Positions 1 to 11,277 of a stretch of DNA of 64,000 nucleotides are shown one piece after another. This stretch comes from Serratia ficaria. Its GTDB lineage: Bacteria > Pseudomonadota > Gammaproteobacteria > Enterobacterales > Enterobacteriaceae. The stretch lies in NCBI RefSeq assembly GCF_900187015.1, contig NZ_LT906479.1:3162001-3226000 (forward strand). The letters run 5' to 3'. The notes under the pieces were generated by a model, which did not search any database, was not told the DNA's origin, and saw only the letters and a list, made by a program, of their open reading frames with translations. The stretch's first letter is position 1, and each line of letters starts with the position of its first letter. The position numbers were made by a program, and so were the translations under genes.

Positions 1-281
1 TTTTCTTTTTTGGCTTCCGCCGTCACCATCAGCACCGGCATGGCGGCCAGCGCGCCGTCGGCGCGAATGGTCTGCAGCAGTTCAAGGCCGTCCATGTTCG
101 GCATGTTCCAGTCGGACACCACAAAGTCGAAGCCGCCGGCGCGCAGCTTGTTCAGCGCATCCGCGCCGTCTTCGGCCTCTTCGACGTTATTGAAGCCCAG
201 CTCTTTCAGCAAATTCCTGACGATGCGGCGCATAGTGGAAAAATCGTCCACCACCAGAAATCTGAGATTCTTGTCTGCCAT
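1..281 (-). CDS. cheY: Chemotaxis response regulator CheY (partial, C-terminus outside window)
   Basis: Reading the minus strand from the ATG at 281 gives a CheY receiver domain: Asp12 and Asp13 of the acidic pocket, phospho-acceptor Asp57 in VVSDWNMP, and the conserved Thr of MVTAEAKKE just before the window edge. About 93 of the usual 129 residues are present. Phosphorylated CheY carries the CheA signal to the flagellar switch protein FliM. AGGAG stands a few bases upstream of the start. It is the last visible gene of the receptor-cheR-cheB-cheY series; by known enterobacterial order cheZ should follow outside the window. Confidence 0.95.
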   Translation of the reverse strand, partial: MADKNLRFLVVDDFSTMRRIVRNLLKELGFNNVEEAEDGADALNKLRAGGFDFVVSDWNMPNMDGLELLQTIRADGALAAMPVLMVTAEAKKE

Positions 282-357
282 TGCTACTCCTGAAGTTTTT
301 AACCGTTTTAATGGTGCAAAATAGCGGCCCGCCCAACGGCGGCCGCTGACCCGATGC

Positions 358-377
358 CCGCAGGGTTGGCCCTGCGG
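358..377 (-). terminator. Hairpin in the cheB-cheY gap
   Basis: Perfect 8-bp stem (CCGCAGGG / CCCTGCGG) with a TTGG loop in the roughly 100-bp gap between cheB and cheY. There is no clear U-tract on the minus strand, so it looks more like an attenuating or mRNA-stabilising hairpin inside the operon than a full terminator. Confidence 0.45.
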
Positions 378-384
378 AATAAAA

Positions 385-1434
385 TCAAATGCGCAGCGCC
401 TGGCCGCCGGCGATCTGCGCCAGCATCCGCTGGCTGATGCGTTCCAGCTCCACCACCTCGCTGACGCCGCCGCCGGCGATGGCTTCGCGCGGCATGCCGA
501 ACACCACGCAGCTGGCCTCGTTTTGCGCCAGGGTATAGGCGCCGGCGCGGTGCATCTCCAGCATGCCGGCGGCGCCGTCGTTGCCCATGCCGGTGAGGAT
601 CACCCCGACCGCATTGCGGCCGGCGTACTGCGCCACCGAGCGGAACAGCACGTCCACCGACGGGCGGTGACGGTTAACCGCCGGGCCGTCGTGCAGCTTC
701 ACCTGGTAGTTGGCGCCGCTGCGCGTCAGCTCCAGATGGCGATCGCCCGGGGCGATATAGGCGTGGCCCGGCAGCACGCGTTCGCCGTCTTCCGCCTCTT
801 TCACCGTGATTTGGCACAGCTTGTTCAGGCGTTCGGCGAACGAACGGGTAAAGCCCGGCGGCATATGCTGGGTGATCAGCAAGGCCGGGCTGGTGGCCGG
901 CAGCGGCTGCAGCACCTGGCGGATCGCCTCGGTGCCGCCGGTGGACGCGCCGATGGCGATCAGCTTCTCGCTGCTCAGCAAAGGCGCATGGCTGAGGATC
1001 GCCGGCGCCGGGCTGGTGGAACGCTGCGGCAGCCGCGCCTTGGCGGCGGTGCGGATCCTCTCGGCGATCAGCTCGCTGTAGGCCAGCATGCCTTCGCGAA
1101 TGCCGAGCTGCGGCTTGGTGACAAAATCCACCGCCCCCAGCTCCAGCGCGCGCAGGGTGATCTCCGAGCCCTTGCCGGTCAGCGACGACACCATCACCAC
1201 CGGCATCGGCCGCAGCCGCATCAGCTTTTCGAGAAAATCGAGGCCGTCCATGCGCGGCATCTCGACGTCCAGCGTCAGCACCTGCGGGTTAAATTTCTTG
1301 ATCAGATCGCGCGCCACCAGCGGGTCCGGCGCGGTCGCCACCATCTCCATGTCGGCATGGCCGTTGACGATCTCGGTCATCAGTTGGCGCATCAGGGCCG
1401 AATCGTCTACGCACAACACTCTGATTTTATTCAT
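385..1434 (-). CDS. cheB: Chemotaxis protein-glutamate methylesterase/deamidase CheB
   Basis: 349 residues, the family's usual size. The N-terminal receiver domain has Asp10/Asp11 and phospho-acceptor Asp56 (LTLDVEMP). The C-terminal esterase domain has nucleophile Ser164 in GASTGGTE, His190 in TQHMP and the LTGMGNDGA motif that holds the catalytic Asp. CheB removes methyl groups from receptor glutamates once phosphorylated by CheA and so drives adaptation in opposition to CheR. Its ATG overlaps the cheR stop by one base (TAATG), which implies translational coupling. Confidence 0.97.
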   Translation of the reverse strand: MNKIRVLCVDDSALMRQLMTEIVNGHADMEMVATAPDPLVARDLIKKFNPQVLTLDVEMPRMDGLDFLEKLMRLRPMPVVMVSSLTGKGSEITLRALELGAVDFVTKPQLGIREGMLAYSELIAERIRTAAKARLPQRSTSPAPAILSHAPLLSSEKLIAIGASTGGTEAIRQVLQPLPATSPALLITQHMPPGFTRSFAERLNKLCQITVKEAEDGERVLPGHAYIAPGDRHLELTRSGANYQVKLHDGPAVNRHRPSVDVLFRSVAQYAGRNAVGVILTGMGNDGAAGMLEMHRAGAYTLAQNEASCVVFGMPREAIAGGGVSEVVELERISQRMLAQIAGGQALRI

Positions 1435-2306
1435 TACCTCTCCTTGGTCAGCCCATACACGGTCTGCCCACGCAAGTAGAAATCCCGGCTGATCTGGCTG
1501 AAATTCTCCGAGTGACCGGCAAACATCAGCCCCCCCGGCTTAAGCAAGGGAACGAAGCGGCGCAGGATGCGCTCCTGCGTCGCCTTATCGAAATAGATCA
1601 TGACGTTGCGGCAGAAAATAGCGTCGAACTGCCCCGGCAGCGCCCATTCCGGCGCCAGCAGGTTCAGCGGCTGGAAGTTCACCCGCGCCGCCAGATCCGG
1701 CCGCACCCGCACCAGCCCCTGATGCGGCCCGGTGCCGCGCAGGAAATAGCGCTGCATCTGCGCCGGCGTCAGGGTGCGCAGATCTTCCTGGCGATAGACG
1801 CCCGCCTCGGCCTTCTCCAGCACCTGGGTATCGATGTCGCTGGCCCACACCTGGCAGCCGGTGGCGCGCTGCCCCAGCGCCTCGCTGAGGGTGATGGCGA
1901 TCGAGTAAGGTTCTTCGCCGGTCGACGCCGCGGTGCTCCAGACGCTGTAGCCGTTGGGCCGCGAGCGCGCATGCTCCGCCAGGATCGGGAAGTGATGCGC
2001 CTCGCGGAAAAACGCCGTCAGGTTGGTGGTCAGCGCATTGATGAACGCCTGCCATTCGGCGCTGTGCGGGTCGCTTTCCAGCAGCGCCAGATAATCGCCG
2101 AAGTCACTCAGGCCCAGCAGCCGCAGGCGGCGCACCAGGCGGTTGTAAACCATCTCGCGTTTGTGCTCCGCCAACACGATGCCGGCGCGCTGATAGATCA
2201 GCTGGCTGATGCGACGAAAATGCACGTCCGACAGCGGCAGGCGCTGCACCATTTGCGTCGGCAACGACGCCGGGTCTCGATTCTGGGTTGAGGGCGCCTG
2301 CTTCAT
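1434..2306 (-). CDS. cheR: Chemotaxis protein methyltransferase CheR
   Basis: 290 residues. It has the N-terminal helical CheR domain (about 25-90) and a SAM-dependent methyltransferase domain with [10 protein letters not shown] (SAM-binding loop) and [13 protein letters not shown]. It methylates glutamates in receptor cytoplasmic domains. One neighbouring receptor (4041-5711) ends in the NWETF pentapeptide to which CheR docks; the other does not. It is coupled to cheB through TAATG. Confidence 0.97.
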   Translation of the reverse strand: MKQAPSTQNRDPASLPTQMVQRLPLSDVHFRRISQLIYQRAGIVLAEHKREMVYNRLVRRLRLLGLSDFGDYLALLESDPHSAEWQAFINALTTNLTAFFREAHHFPILAEHARSRPNGYSVWSTAASTGEEPYSIAITLSEALGQRATGCQVWASDIDTQVLEKAEAGVYRQEDLRTLTPAQMQRYFLRGTGPHQGLVRVRPDLAARVNFQPLNLLAPEWALPGQFDAIFCRNVMIYFDKATQERILRRFVPLLKPGGLMFAGHSENFSQISRDFYLRGQTVYGLTKER

Positions 2307-2334
2307 GCCTGCTCGCTCAGGTAAAACGGGTTGC

Positions 2335-3960
2335 TTATGCGCTTTGACAATCTGGGGCTTCCTTTACCGCGGGTGAAACTGCGTCATGACTGTTACCTGG
2401 CGCGGCGACGTTATCGTCCGCCAGACGGAATACCGACACCGCGTCCGCCAGGGTGATGGCCTGATCCTCAAGGGCGGCGGCGGCCGAAGCGGCCTCTTCC
2501 ACCAACGCGGCGTTCTGCTGGGTCACCTGGTCCATCTGGGTGACCGCCTGCGTTACCTGCTCAATGCCGCGGCTTTGTTCATCCGAAGCCGAGGCGATTT
2601 CCCCCATGATGTCGGTCACCCGGGTCACCGAACGCACGATGTCCTGCATGGTGGCGCCGGAGTTTTCCACCAGCACCGAGCCCTGCTTAACGCGGCTGAC
2701 CGACTCGTCGATCAGGCCTTTAATCTCTTTTGCCGCCTGGGCGCTGCGGCTTGCCAGATTGCGCACCTCACCGGCCACCACCGCGAAGCCGCGGCCCTGT
2801 TCGCCGGCGCGCGCCGCTTCCACCGCCGCATTGAGCGCCAGAATATTGGTCTGGAAGGCGATGCCGTCGATCACGCTGGTGATGGCGCCGATCTTCTGCG
2901 AACTGTTGGCTATCTCGTGCATGGTGGTCACCACGTCGCCGGCCAGCGCGCCGCCCCTGGCGGCGGTGGCGGAGGCGTCGCGCGCCAGCTGGGACGCCTG
3001 GCGGGCGTTGTCGGCGTTTTGCTTCACCGTGGCGGTCAGCTGTTCCATGCTGGCGGCGGTTTCCTCCAGCGAAGCGGCCTGCTGCTCGGTGCGCGAAGAA
3101 AGATCGTTATTGCCTTCGGAAATCTCCTGCAGGCCGATCAGTATCGATTCCGCGCCGTCGCGCACCGCGCCGACGGTGCCGATCAGCGACTGCTGCATGC
3201 GCTGCAGGCCGGCGAACAGCTGGCTGATTTCGTTGCGGCCGTACACCTGGATCGGCGCGGCCAGATCGCCGGCGGCGATGCGGTCAAAATGGCTGCGCAT
3301 GATGTTCAGCGGCTGCACCAGCATGGTTCGCAGCCACCACATGGCGCTGCCGGCGACCAGGATCAGCATCAGCACCGCGCCGGCCACCAGCCAGCCGGAC
3401 AGCGTGAAGGAGAGCTGATTGGCGCCGTTGGCCTGGTTAACCTTGTCGTTCACCAGCTGCAGATACTGCACAAAATCGGCCTCGAACCGATCCTGGGTTT
3501 TCTGCGTCGGCTGATCCATAAACGCCTGCAGATTATCGTTCTCCAGGAAGCCGATCAGCTCGCGCAGCGCGCCGCGCAGGCGCTGATAGCTGGCCCGGGT
3601 GGCTGCGGTCAGCTGCAGTTCCTGCTCGCTGGTGCGCTCCACCGCCAGAAACTGATTGAAATAGAGGTCGGCTTTTTGCAGTGAACTGCGGGCATTGCCC
3701 ATCAGCGCGTTCACCTGATCCTGCGGCAGCTTCAGCGCGGCGCGGGTGCCGGCGCGGTTCAGGGTGTTGCGCGCCTGCAGCAGCGACACCCAGCTCAGGC
3801 TGAGCGCATCGCGCTGCTGGCTGCCGAGGGTGATAAGGTTAAGGTTGTGGTTATCGGATCGAAAAGCGGTATAGGACAGGCCGCTGGTGGCCAACTGCAT
3901 AACGCAAAAAGTCATCAACAACAGAAACAGACTGGTAGAGACGCGGATTCGGTTAAACAC
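2335..3960 (-). CDS. Methyl-accepting chemotaxis protein, Tar/Tap type, without NWETF tail
   Basis: 541 residues: N-terminal membrane segment (about 8-30), four-helix periplasmic TarH-type sensor, second membrane segment (about 188-210), HAMP domain, then the highly conserved cytoplasmic signalling domain. Arg64, Arg69 and Arg73, at positions that bind the amino-acid carboxylate in Tar/Tsr, are present in [12 protein letters not shown]. The C-terminus is ...APDCQSA and lacks the CheR-docking NWETF pentapeptide, so it probably depends on neighbouring high-abundance receptors for methylation, as Tap and Trg do in E. coli. The ligand cannot be read from sequence. Its signalling domain is nearly identical in DNA to that of the adjacent receptor. 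Confidence 0.93.
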   Translation of the reverse strand: MFNRIRVSTSLFLLLMTFCVMQLATSGLSYTAFRSDNHNLNLITLGSQQRDALSLSWVSLLQARNTLNRAGTRAALKLPQDQVNALMGNARSSLQKADLYFNQFLAVERTSEQELQLTAATRASYQRLRGALRELIGFLENDNLQAFMDQPTQKTQDRFEADFVQYLQLVNDKVNQANGANQLSFTLSGWLVAGAVLMLILVAGSAMWWLRTMLVQPLNIMRSHFDRIAAGDLAAPIQVYGRNEISQLFAGLQRMQQSLIGTVGAVRDGAESILIGLQEISEGNNDLSSRTEQQAASLEETAASMEQLTATVKQNADNARQASQLARDASATAARGGALAGDVVTTMHEIANSSQKIGAITSVIDGIAFQTNILALNAAVEAARAGEQGRGFAVVAGEVRNLASRSAQAAKEIKGLIDESVSRVKQGSVLVENSGATMQDIVRSVTRVTDIMGEIASASDEQSRGIEQVTQAVTQMDQVTQQNAALVEEAASAAAALEDQAITLADAVSVFRLADDNVAAPGNSHDAVSPAVKEAPDCQSA

Positions 3961-4040
3961 GGTGAACCTCCTTGCGGCCGGCCACAGGCCCGCCTACGTA
4001 GGGAAAGGGGCCTCTGCGCAAAAGAGAGGCCCAGTGCCGG

Positions 4041-5711
4041 TCAGAACGTTTCCCAGTTATCCTGCAGATCGCTGGCGTTCATTTTTTTATGATTGATTGC
4101 CGGGGTTAGCGCCGCCTTGCTGCCGGCGGGCGCTTTGAATTCCTCCTGCCCCTCCGCCCTCAGGCGGAACACCGCCACCGACTGGGTCAGCATGCTGGCC
4201 TGTTCTTCCAGCGCCGCCGCCGCCGAGGCGGACTCTTCCACCAGCGAGGCGTTCTGCTGGGTGACGCGGTCCATCTCCGCCACCGCCTGGCCGACCTGAT
4301 CGATACCGCGGCTTTGTTCATCCGACGCCGAGGCGATTTCGCCCATGATGTCGGTAACGCGGGTGACCGCATTGACGATATCGCCCATGGTTTCACCGGC
4401 GCTTTCCACCAGCACCGATCCCATATCGACGCGGCTGACCGAGTCTTCGATCAGACCCTTGATCTCTTTCGCCGCCTGGGCGCTGCGCTGCGCCAGATTG
4501 CGCACTTCGCCGGCCACCACCGCGAAGCCGCGGCCCTGTTCGCCGGCGCGCGCCGCTTCCACCGCCGCATTCAGCGCCAGAATGTTGGTCTGGAAGGCGA
4601 TGCCGTCGATCACCCCGGTGATGTCGGCGATTTTCTGCGAGCTGCCGGCGATGTCGTGCATGGTCTGCACCACGTTGGCCACCACCTTGCCGCCTTTCTG
4701 CGCGGTTTCGGAGGCGCTGAGCGCCAGCTGCGAAGCCTGGCGGGCGTTTTCGGCGTTCTGTTTCACCGTGGCGGTCAGCTGCTCCATGCTGGCGGCGGTT
4801 TCCTCCAGCGAGGCGGCCTGCTGCTCGGTGCGCGAGGAGAGATCGTTATTGCCGGCGGCGATTTCCGATGCGCCGCTGTAGATGGCGTCGGCGCCCTGGC
4901 GCACGCCGCTGACGGTTTCGATCAGCTCGTTCTGCATGTGCTTCAGGCTGGCGGCCAGCACGCCCATTTCGTTGCGGCTGGTGACCGCAATCGGCTGGGT
5001 CAGGTCACCGGCGGCAATCTGTTTGATGTGTTCGATCATGCGGTTCAGCGGGCGCACCAGAATGTGGTGAATGCCGGTCCACACCAGTACGATCGTCGCC
5101 AGCACCACCAGCAGCACCACTCCCAGCGTCCACAGGGCCGAGGTGAACGAGCGGTTGCTGTCTACGACCGCGCCCTGATACAGCTTGTCGTTCTGCGCCA
5201 GATAGGTGTTGTAGATATCCTCAAAACCGTCCTGGTAGCTTTGCGTCGGCTGGTCGAAGAAGGCGTTGATTTTGCCTTCGCCCAACAGTTGGATCAGCTC
5301 CGACAGCGCGCCGTGCAGAACGCCGTACTGCTGCTTGAGCTTTTCTGCCGATGGCGCATCCTGGCGCGGGTCGAGCGGGATTTTTTCGTAGGCGGCGTAA
5401 TGCCGCTCCGCCACCGTCAGCATGCTTTTCGCCGAGGTCAGCAGATCGTTGACGCTGGCGCCGCTGCCGATTTTATTGGCGTCCATCATGTAACGGATAC
5501 CGGCGCGGTTCAGCGTGTTGCGGGTCTGCAGCAGGTTGACCCAGCTTTCATTCAGCTCAGACTGCTGCTGCCGAATGGTCTGCAGCACGGCGAAGTTTTC
5601 TTTGTCATTCTTCAGCGAGGAGAAAAATAGCCCGCCTGAAACCAGCTGCAAGGCGCCAAATAACACCAGCACCAGCAACAGGCTGGTTACCACCTTCATA
5701 CGATTAAACAT
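4041..5711 (-). CDS. tsr: Methyl-accepting chemotaxis protein, Tsr-like (serine receptor type)
   Basis: 556 residues: membrane segment about 9-30, periplasmic sensor, second membrane segment about 193-215, HAMP, cytoplasmic hairpin and C-terminal NWETF, the CheR/CheB tether of high-abundance receptors. The sensor copies E. coli Tsr around the ligand pocket: [15 protein letters not shown] keeps Arg64, Asn68, Arg69 and Arg73 with Tsr numbering, and [10 protein letters not shown] and FFDQPTQ also match. Serine sensing is therefore inferred. It sits where tar lies in E. coli, directly downstream of cheW. Downstream is the second receptor, with an 80-bp gap. Confidence 0.9.
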   Translation of the reverse strand: MFNRMKVVTSLLLVLVLFGALQLVSGGLFFSSLKNDKENFAVLQTIRQQQSELNESWVNLLQTRNTLNRAGIRYMMDANKIGSGASVNDLLTSAKSMLTVAERHYAAYEKIPLDPRQDAPSAEKLKQQYGVLHGALSELIQLLGEGKINAFFDQPTQSYQDGFEDIYNTYLAQNDKLYQGAVVDSNRSFTSALWTLGVVLLVVLATIVLVWTGIHHILVRPLNRMIEHIKQIAAGDLTQPIAVTSRNEMGVLAASLKHMQNELIETVSGVRQGADAIYSGASEIAAGNNDLSSRTEQQAASLEETAASMEQLTATVKQNAENARQASQLALSASETAQKGGKVVANVVQTMHDIAGSSQKIADITGVIDGIAFQTNILALNAAVEAARAGEQGRGFAVVAGEVRNLAQRSAQAAKEIKGLIEDSVSRVDMGSVLVESAGETMGDIVNAVTRVTDIMGEIASASDEQSRGIDQVGQAVAEMDRVTQQNASLVEESASAAAALEEQASMLTQSVAVFRLRAEGQEEFKAPAGSKAALTPAINHKKMNASDLQDNWETF

Positions 5712-5833
5712 GATTTCCCTTGTTGAAAGCCCGAGCGGACAGGCTCTGTCTATGTTGAATGACAGGGTTATCGGCGCGGCGGGACAGAACTTTATGCGAG
5801 GGAGTCACTATTTTTGGCAGGGGAGCTAAAATG

Positions 5834-5857
5834 CCGGGGCCAGCGGGCTGGCCCCGG
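5834..5857 (-). terminator. Terminator-like hairpin after cheW
   Basis: Perfect 10-bp GC-rich stem (CCGGGGCCAG / CTGGCCCCGG, loop CGGG) 9 bases beyond the cheW stop. On the minus strand it is followed by CATTTT. It would end or attenuate motAB-cheAW transcription before the receptor genes, which then need their own promoter in 5712-5833. Confidence 0.65.
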
Positions 5858-5866
5858 GAAACGCCA

Positions 5867-6367
5867 TCAGGCGCTTTTCGCCACGCTGTCGACCAGCGAC
5901 ATCTCTTCGCTGCTCAGCAGTTTTTCGATATCCACCAGGATCAGCATGCGTTCGCCGAGCGAACCGAGGCCGGTCAGGTATTCGGTCGCCAGCGTGACGG
6001 CGAATTCCGGCGCCGGGCGGATCTGTTCGGCGGTCAGCGACAGTACGTCGGAGACGCCGTCGACCACGATGCCCACCACCCGCTGGCCAAAGTTCAGCAC
6101 GATCACCACGGTGTTTTCATCGTAGGAGACGCCCTGCTGCGCGAACTTCACCCGCAGATCGATAATCGGCACAATCACGCCGCGCAGGTTGGTGACCCCT
6201 TTGATAAACGCCGGCGTATTGGCGATGCGCGTGACCTGATCGTAACCGCGGATCTCCTGCACCTTGAGGATATCGATGCCGTATTCCTCATTGCCCAGGG
6301 TAAAAATCAGAAACTCCTGACCTACCGTTTCGCCAGCCAGCTTGCTGACGGTTGCCAATCCTGCCAT
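5867..6367 (-). CDS. cheW: Chemotaxis coupling protein CheW
   Basis: 166 residues from the ATG at 6367, preceded by AAGGTG at suitable spacing; this start gives [14 protein letters not shown] and matches the E. coli N-terminus, whereas an upstream in-frame extension has no ATG. A single CheW domain with [17 protein letters not shown] and [13 protein letters not shown] is nearly identical to the E. coli protein. CheW bridges receptors and the CheA P5 domain in the chemosensory array. It lies 32 bp after cheA. Confidence 0.96.
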   Translation of the reverse strand: MAGLATVSKLAGETVGQEFLIFTLGNEEYGIDILKVQEIRGYDQVTRIANTPAFIKGVTNLRGVIVPIIDLRVKFAQQGVSYDENTVVIVLNFGQRVVGIVVDGVSDVLSLTAEQIRPAPEFAVTLATEYLTGLGSLGERMLILVDIEKLLSSEEMSLVDSVAKSA

Positions 6368-6399
6368 CTTGTTCACCTTCTGAATCAATAGATTAATTA

Positions 6400-8355
6400 T
6401 TATGCGGCGGCGTCCGTCAGACGCTTCTCACGGTTTAGGGTTTGCAACGCCGAGACGTCGACAATCAGCGCCACGCTGCCGTCCCCCAGAATGGTGGCGG
6501 CGGAGATGCCCGGCACCTTGCGATAGTTGCTTTCCAGGTTTTTCACCACCACCTGATGCTGGCCGATCAGCTGATCCACCAGCAGCGCATAGCGGCGGCC
6601 GGCGCTTTGCAGGATCACCACGATCCCCTGGGTGGCATCGGTCTTGGCATTCTCCACCTGGAACACCCGGTACAGTTCCACCAGCGGCAGGTATTCGCCG
6701 CGCACCTGCAGCACCCGCTCGCCGCCGGCCAGCGGATGCAGATCTTCCGCCTGCGGCTGCAGTGATTCCATCACCGCATTCAGCGGCAGGATAAAGACCT
6801 CGTCGTTCACCTTGACCGACATGCCGTCGAGGATCGCCAGCGTCAGCGGCAGCAGGATGCGGATCGCGGTGCCCTTGCCCGCCTGGGAGTGGATCTCGAC
6901 GTGACCGCCCATTTCCTGAATGTTTCTTTTCACCACGTCCATGCCGACGCCGCGGCCGGAGACGTCGGTCACCTGTTCGGCGGTGGAGAAGCCCGGCGCG
7001 AAGATCAGCATGCCGACCTCTTCATCGCTCATGCCGTCGCTGACCGCCAGCCCCTGCGAGGCCGCCTTGGCGAGGATTTTTTCGCGGTTGAGGCCGGCGC
7101 CGTCGTCGGTCACTTCGATGCAGATATTGCCGCCCTGGTGTTCGGCCGACAGCACCAGGTTGCCCACTTCCGACTTGCCGGCGGCGACGCGGGTAGCGGG
7201 ATCTTCGATGCCGTGATCCAGGCTGTTGCGCACCAGGTGCGTCAGCGGATCGATAATGCGCTCGATCAGGCTCTTGTCCAGCTCGGTGGAACTGCCCTGC
7301 AGCGTCAGCTCCACCTGCTTGTTGAGCTTGCCGGCCAGATCGCGCACCAGCCGCGGGAAGCGGCTAAAGACGTATTCCATCGGCATCATGCGGATCGACA
7401 TCACCGACTCCTGCAGGTCGCGCGCGTTGCGCTCCAGCTGGCTCATGCTGTTCAGCAGGTCGCCGTGATCCACCGGGTCCAGGTTGCCGGAGCGCTGCGC
7501 CAGCATCGACTGGGTGATCACCAGTTCGCCCACCAGGTTAATCAACTGGTCCACCTTCTCCACCGCCACGCGGATGCTGGTCGACTCGCTGGCCTTGGCG
7601 CGCGCTTTCGGCGCCTCGGCCGGGGCCGGTTTGGCGGCAGCGGCTTCGGCGATCGGCGCGGCGGCCGGCTCAGGCGGCGCTTCGCTCTGCGGCGGCGTAG
7701 CGAAGGCGATTTGCTCCGGCTCCAACACGAAGCACAGCACCGCACTGATGTCATCCTCGCTGGCCGAGGTCAGCAGCGTCACCTCCAGGCTGTTTTCGGT
7801 CTGACGCGGATCTTTCACTTCGCCCAGATTGCCCAGCTCCTCCAGCATCAGCGGGATCTCGCTGGCCTTCAGGCCGGACAGGCTGATGCGCATGCCGCCT
7901 TCGATCGCCGCCGGCGCGGCTATGGCTTGCGGCACCGCCGGTTGTGCAGCGGGAGCCTGCTGCTGCGCTTCCAACGCCAGCTGGCGCAGCGCCTGGCAGA
8001 TATATTCGAAGCTGTCGGCGTCGGGCTGTTGCGAGGTTTTATAGGCGTCCAGTTGCTCCTGCATAATGTCTTTGGTTTCCAGAAACAGGTTGATAATCTC
8101 GGTGCTCAGGCTCATTTCCTGACGCCGGGCACCGTCCAGCAGGTTCTCCAGCAGGTGGGTGGTTTCCTGCAGCACCGAAAAACCAAAGGTCGCGGCGCCG
8201 CCCTTGATCGAGTGCGCCGCGCGAAAGATGGCGTTCAGCGGCTCGATATCCGGAGCCAGCGGATCCAGCTCCAGCAGGTGCTGTTCCATGTCTGCCAGCA
8301 GCTCGTCTGCTTCATCAAAAAAGGTCTGATAAAAAGCGCTAATATCCATGCTCAC
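6400..8355 (-). CDS. cheA: Chemotaxis histidine kinase CheA
   Basis: 651 residues in the class order: P1 HPt domain with phospho-acceptor His48 in [16 protein letters not shown]2 CheY/CheB-binding domain (about 155-225), Ala/Pro-rich linker, P3 dimerisation helices (about 255-320), P4 ATPase with N-box [14 protein letters not shown] and G-boxes DDGAGLN and GRGVGMDVV, and C-terminal CheW-like P5. It phosphorylates itself and passes the phosphate to CheY and CheB. The start is GTG (GTGAGCATGGAT, as in E. coli) and overlaps the motB stop by 4 bp. Confidence 0.97.
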   Translation of the reverse strand: MSMDISAFYQTFFDEADELLADMEQHLLELDPLAPDIEPLNAIFRAAHSIKGGAATFGFSVLQETTHLLENLLDGARRQEMSLSTEIINLFLETKDIMQEQLDAYKTSQQPDADSFEYICQALRQLALEAQQQAPAAQPAVPQAIAAPAAIEGGMRISLSGLKASEIPLMLEELGNLGEVKDPRQTENSLEVTLLTSASEDDISAVLCFVLEPEQIAFATPPQSEAPPEPAAAPIAEAAAAKPAPAEAPKARAKASESTSIRVAVEKVDQLINLVGELVITQSMLAQRSGNLDPVDHGDLLNSMSQLERNARDLQESVMSIRMMPMEYVFSRFPRLVRDLAGKLNKQVELTLQGSSTELDKSLIERIIDPLTHLVRNSLDHGIEDPATRVAAGKSEVGNLVLSAEHQGGNICIEVTDDGAGLNREKILAKAASQGLAVSDGMSDEEVGMLIFAPGFSTAEQVTDVSGRGVGMDVVKRNIQEMGGHVEIHSQAGKGTAIRILLPLTLAILDGMSVKVNDEVFILPLNAVMESLQPQAEDLHPLAGGERVLQVRGEYLPLVELYRVFQVENAKTDATQGIVVILQSAGRRYALLVDQLIGQHQVVVKNLESNYRKVPGISAATILGDGSVALIVDVSALQTLNREKRLTDAAA

Positions 8356-9287
8356 GGGGTCACCTCGGGCTGTGAGTCGCGGTTAGTCGGTGCCGGCGCG
8401 GTCGCCGAAGGCGCCAGCTGTTTCAGGCGGTCGGGCTGGGCGATATCCATCGCGTTGCTTTCGGCATTTTCGTGCTCGATGCCCTGCTGAGTTTCCCTGT
8501 TCAGCATCAATACGGTAATCCGGCGGTTGATCGCATCGTCGGCGCCGTGCTGTTTCAGGCTCATGGTGGCCGCCATGCCCACCACCCGCAGCACCTTGCC
8601 CTCAGACAGGCCGCCGGCGATCAGCTCGCGGCGCGAAGCGTTGGCGCGATCGGCGGACAGCTCCCAGTTGCTGTAGCCGCGCTCGCCGCTGGCGTAAGGG
8701 ATATCGTCGGTATGGCCGGACAGGCTGATCTTGTTCGGCAGGTCGTTGAGGATCGGCGCAATCGCCCGCAGAATATCGCGCATGTAGCTTTCAACCTGCG
8801 CGCTGCCGGTCTTGAACATCGGCCGGTTCTGGCCGTCGATGATTTGGATGCGCAGCCCTTCGTCCATCATGTTGATCAGCAGATGCGGCCGCAGCGCCTT
8901 CAGGCGCGGGTCCGACTCAATCAGCTCATCCAGCTGCTCGCGCAGCTTGTTGAGCCGCAGCTCTTCGGCGCGCTTTTCCGGTGAATCAACCCGCTTCTTC
9001 ACCAGGCCTTCCTGCTGGGTCGGGTCATCGCCGCCGCCCGGGATCGGGCTGCTTTCCGAGCTGCTTTTATCGCCGGTGGTCAGCGCCACCTTCAGCGGGG
9101 TGCGAAAATACTCGGCGATTTGCGTCAGCTCCTGCGGGCTGGCGATCGCCAGCAGCCACATCACCAGGAAGAACGCCATCATTGCGGTCATAAAGTCGGC
9201 GTAGGCTATCTTCCAGGAGCCGCCGTGATGGCTGGCCTGATGCGCCTTGCGCTTTCTGACCAGAACGACCGGGTGATTCTGTTTCAT
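8352..9287 (-). CDS. motB: Flagellar stator protein MotB
   Basis: 311 residues. A short basic N-terminus is followed by one membrane segment (about 27-50) containing the proton-channel Asp of [16 protein letters not shown], then a plug region and a C-terminal OmpA-like peptidoglycan-binding domain with [10 protein letters not shown] and [16 protein letters not shown]. With MotA it forms the proton-driven stator. It overlaps both motA and cheA by 4 bp, giving a tightly coupled set. Confidence 0.97.
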   Translation of the reverse strand: MKQNHPVVLVRKRKAHQASHHGGSWKIAYADFMTAMMAFFLVMWLLAIASPQELTQIAEYFRTPLKVALTTGDKSSSESSPIPGGGDDPTQQEGLVKKRVDSPEKRAEELRLNKLREQLDELIESDPRLKALRPHLLINMMDEGLRIQIIDGQNRPMFKTGSAQVESYMRDILRAIAPILNDLPNKISLSGHTDDIPYASGERGYSNWELSADRANASRRELIAGGLSEGKVLRVVGMAATMSLKQHGADDAINRRITVLMLNRETQQGIEHENAESNAMDIAQPDRLKQLAPSATAPAPTNRDSQPEVTP

Positions 9288-10180
9288 GCTTCTTCTTCTT
9301 CCGTCGCCTGCTGCGCCGGCGCTTTCACCCGGCGCACGTGCTCTTCCAGCTCAACGAACGAAGGACGCTCGGTGGTGTACAGCGTTTTACGGCCGAACTC
9401 GACCGCGATCTGCGGCGCGTAACCGTTCAGGCTGGACAGCAGCGTAACCTTGATGCACTGCATCATCTTGACCGTCTCGGCGCTCTTTTGCCGCAGCAGG
9501 GTGGAAAGCGGAGAGATGAAGCCGTAGGCCAGCAGGATGCCCAGGAAGGTACCGACCATCGCGTTGGCGATCAGCGCCCCCAGCTCGGCGGCCGGGCGAT
9601 CGGCCGAGGCCAGCGCATGCACCACGCCCATCACCGCCGCCACGATGCCGAACGCCGGCAGCGAGTCGCCGACCATCGCCAGGCTACCGGCCGGCACTTC
9701 GCTTTCCTGTTCGAAAGTTTCGATTTCTTCATCCATCAGCGCTTCGATCTCGAACGCATTCATATTGCCGCTCACCATCAGCCGCAGATAGTCGGTAATG
9801 AACTCCACCAGGGTGTTATCGGCAAGGATGCGGGGATAATTAGAGAAAATTTCGCTTTCCTGCGGGTTATCGATATCGAACTCGAGGGACAACATGCCCT
9901 GCTGGCGCGATTTGGCCAACAGCCGATACAGCAACGCCATCAGATCCATATACAGATCCTTGCTGTATTTCGAACGGCGCATCAGCTTGGGCAGCGCACG
10001 CAGCGTGGATTTGATGGCCTTGCCGTTGTTGCCGACGATAAAGGCGCCGATGCCCGCACCGCCGATAATCAGAAATTCTGCCGGCTGATACAGCGCGCCG
10101 AGATGGCCCCCCACGATCAGGTATCCGCCAAAAACCGCACCCAATACCACCAGATAACCCAAAATAACTAACACACGCAT
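9284..10180 (-). CDS. motA: Flagellar stator protein MotA
   Basis: 298 residues with the MotA/TolQ/ExbB architecture: two N-terminal membrane segments (about 1-50), a charged cytoplasmic loop with [13 protein letters not shown], and two further membrane segments including [20 protein letters not shown]. It conducts protons with MotB and acts on FliG. It begins 153 bp downstream of flhC; no sigma-28 promoter of good match was found in that gap on inspection. Confidence 0.97.
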   Translation of the reverse strand: MRVLVILGYLVVLGAVFGGYLIVGGHLGALYQPAEFLIIGGAGIGAFIVGNNGKAIKSTLRALPKLMRRSKYSKDLYMDLMALLYRLLAKSRQQGMLSLEFDIDNPQESEIFSNYPRILADNTLVEFITDYLRLMVSGNMNAFEIEALMDEEIETFEQESEVPAGSLAMVGDSLPAFGIVAAVMGVVHALASADRPAAELGALIANAMVGTFLGILLAYGFISPLSTLLRQKSAETVKMMQCIKVTLLSSLNGYAPQIAVEFGRKTLYTTERPSFVELEEHVRRVKAPAQQATEEEEA

Positions 10181-10333
10181 TCCTTAAATTAACAATGTGG
10201 ATGGAAGGTGGGGCAAACGCGCCATGGCACGCCGGCGGCGCAGCAAATTGGGCTGCGTCGACGGGGCGGCATGGCCGCCCACTTGCGTATCACACGTCTG
10301 TTTTCACTGCCGAGAACCGGCAATGTTGCGGGC

Positions 10334-10918
10334 TCAAATGGCGCGTTTAACCTGCTCGTCCAGCAGTTGAGGAATAATATCGGCCAGTTGCGGCGAAAGT
10401 TTACGTCTTTTTACTGCGCGGGATGGGGGTTGGCATAAACTGCAGATAAAACCGTTAAGCGGTTGATGCGCATGGGTGATGAAGGCGCCGCCGCAGCAGC
10501 TGCAGGCGGAAAGCTGCAGCATGCCGCTGTCGACGAAGCGCACCAGCGTCCAGGCGCGGGTCAGCGCCAGCAACGGCGCCTCCCCCGCCTGCTGGGGGCA
10601 TTGCTCCAGGTACAGGCGATAAGCCTTGATCACCGCCTCTACGCCGCTGCACTGCCCGCTTTTCATCAAAAATCGGTAGGCGTTGTAAAACATCGAAGAG
10701 TGGATGTTCTGTTCCCAGGTCATAAACCAGTCGGTAGAGAACGGCAGCATCCCTTTAGGCGGCGGGCTGCCGCGCAATTCCTTATAGAGCTTAATCAAGC
10801 GCCCACGGCTGAGCTGGGTTTCGCTCTCCAGCATCTGCAAACGGGCCCCCAGTGAAATCAGCTCCATGGCGAGCTGAATGTCCTTGGCTTCCTGAACAAT
10901 ACTTTTCTCTACCATCAT
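10334..10918 (-). CDS. flhC: Flagellar transcriptional activator subunit FlhC
   Basis: 194 residues, near-identical to E. coli FlhC in [18 protein letters not shown] and YRLYLEQCP. Four cysteines in a CSCCG ... CSLC arrangement near residues 137-160 form the zinc site of the family. It forms the FlhD4C2 master activator of class 2 flagellar genes. Two adjacent ATG codons are possible starts, the first overlapping the flhD stop (TGATG), so translation is probably coupled. Confidence 0.97.
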   Translation of the reverse strand: MMVEKSIVQEAKDIQLAMELISLGARLQMLESETQLSRGRLIKLYKELRGSPPPKGMLPFSTDWFMTWEQNIHSSMFYNAYRFLMKSGQCSGVEAVIKAYRLYLEQCPQQAGEAPLLALTRAWTLVRFVDSGMLQLSACSCCGGAFITHAHQPLNGFICSLCQPPSRAVKRRKLSPQLADIIPQLLDEQVKRAI

Positions 10919-11277
10919 CAGGCTCTTTTCTTCGTCGCACTACCGTCTTTAGCCGATAGCTCTTGCAGTAAATGACTCGAAAGCAAAATCCCGGTATGGA
11001 TTTGCTGCAGGGAGTCCACTCGCGACTCTTTGGTCAGGTGTTCGATACTCTGGCTGTCGTTAAAGCGGAAGTGGCAGATCAGCTGGTTGGTCTCCGCCAG
11101 TTTGACCATTTGCGGCAACGTCAGTTGCGCGAGCGCATCGGCCATGGTTTCGTCAATACCCAGACGGAACATCGCCGACGCTTTTTCATCATTAATCAAT
11201 CGCTGTGCTAAAAGTAAGTATGACAAATTTATGTCATAAATATGCTTAAGTAATTCAGACGTACCCATATTCCCCAT
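10918..11277 (-). CDS. flhD: Flagellar transcriptional activator subunit FlhD
   Basis: 119 residues matching FlhD across its length ([47 protein letters not shown]). A second Met at residue 4 is an equally good start. It partners FlhC as the flagellar master regulator; its promoter region is the long gap beyond 11277. Confidence 0.97.
   Translation of the reverse strand: MGNMGTSELLKHIYDINLSYLLLAQRLINDEKASAMFRLGIDETMADALAQLTLPQMVKLAETNQLICHFRFNDSQSIEHLTKESRVDSLQQIHTGILLSSHLLQELSAKDGSATKKRA

Noticed and set aside
10181..10333. Possible sigma-28 promoter ahead of motA
   Set aside because: TAAA and GCCG elements exist on the minus strand but their spacing is about 24 rather than 15, so no promoter is called.
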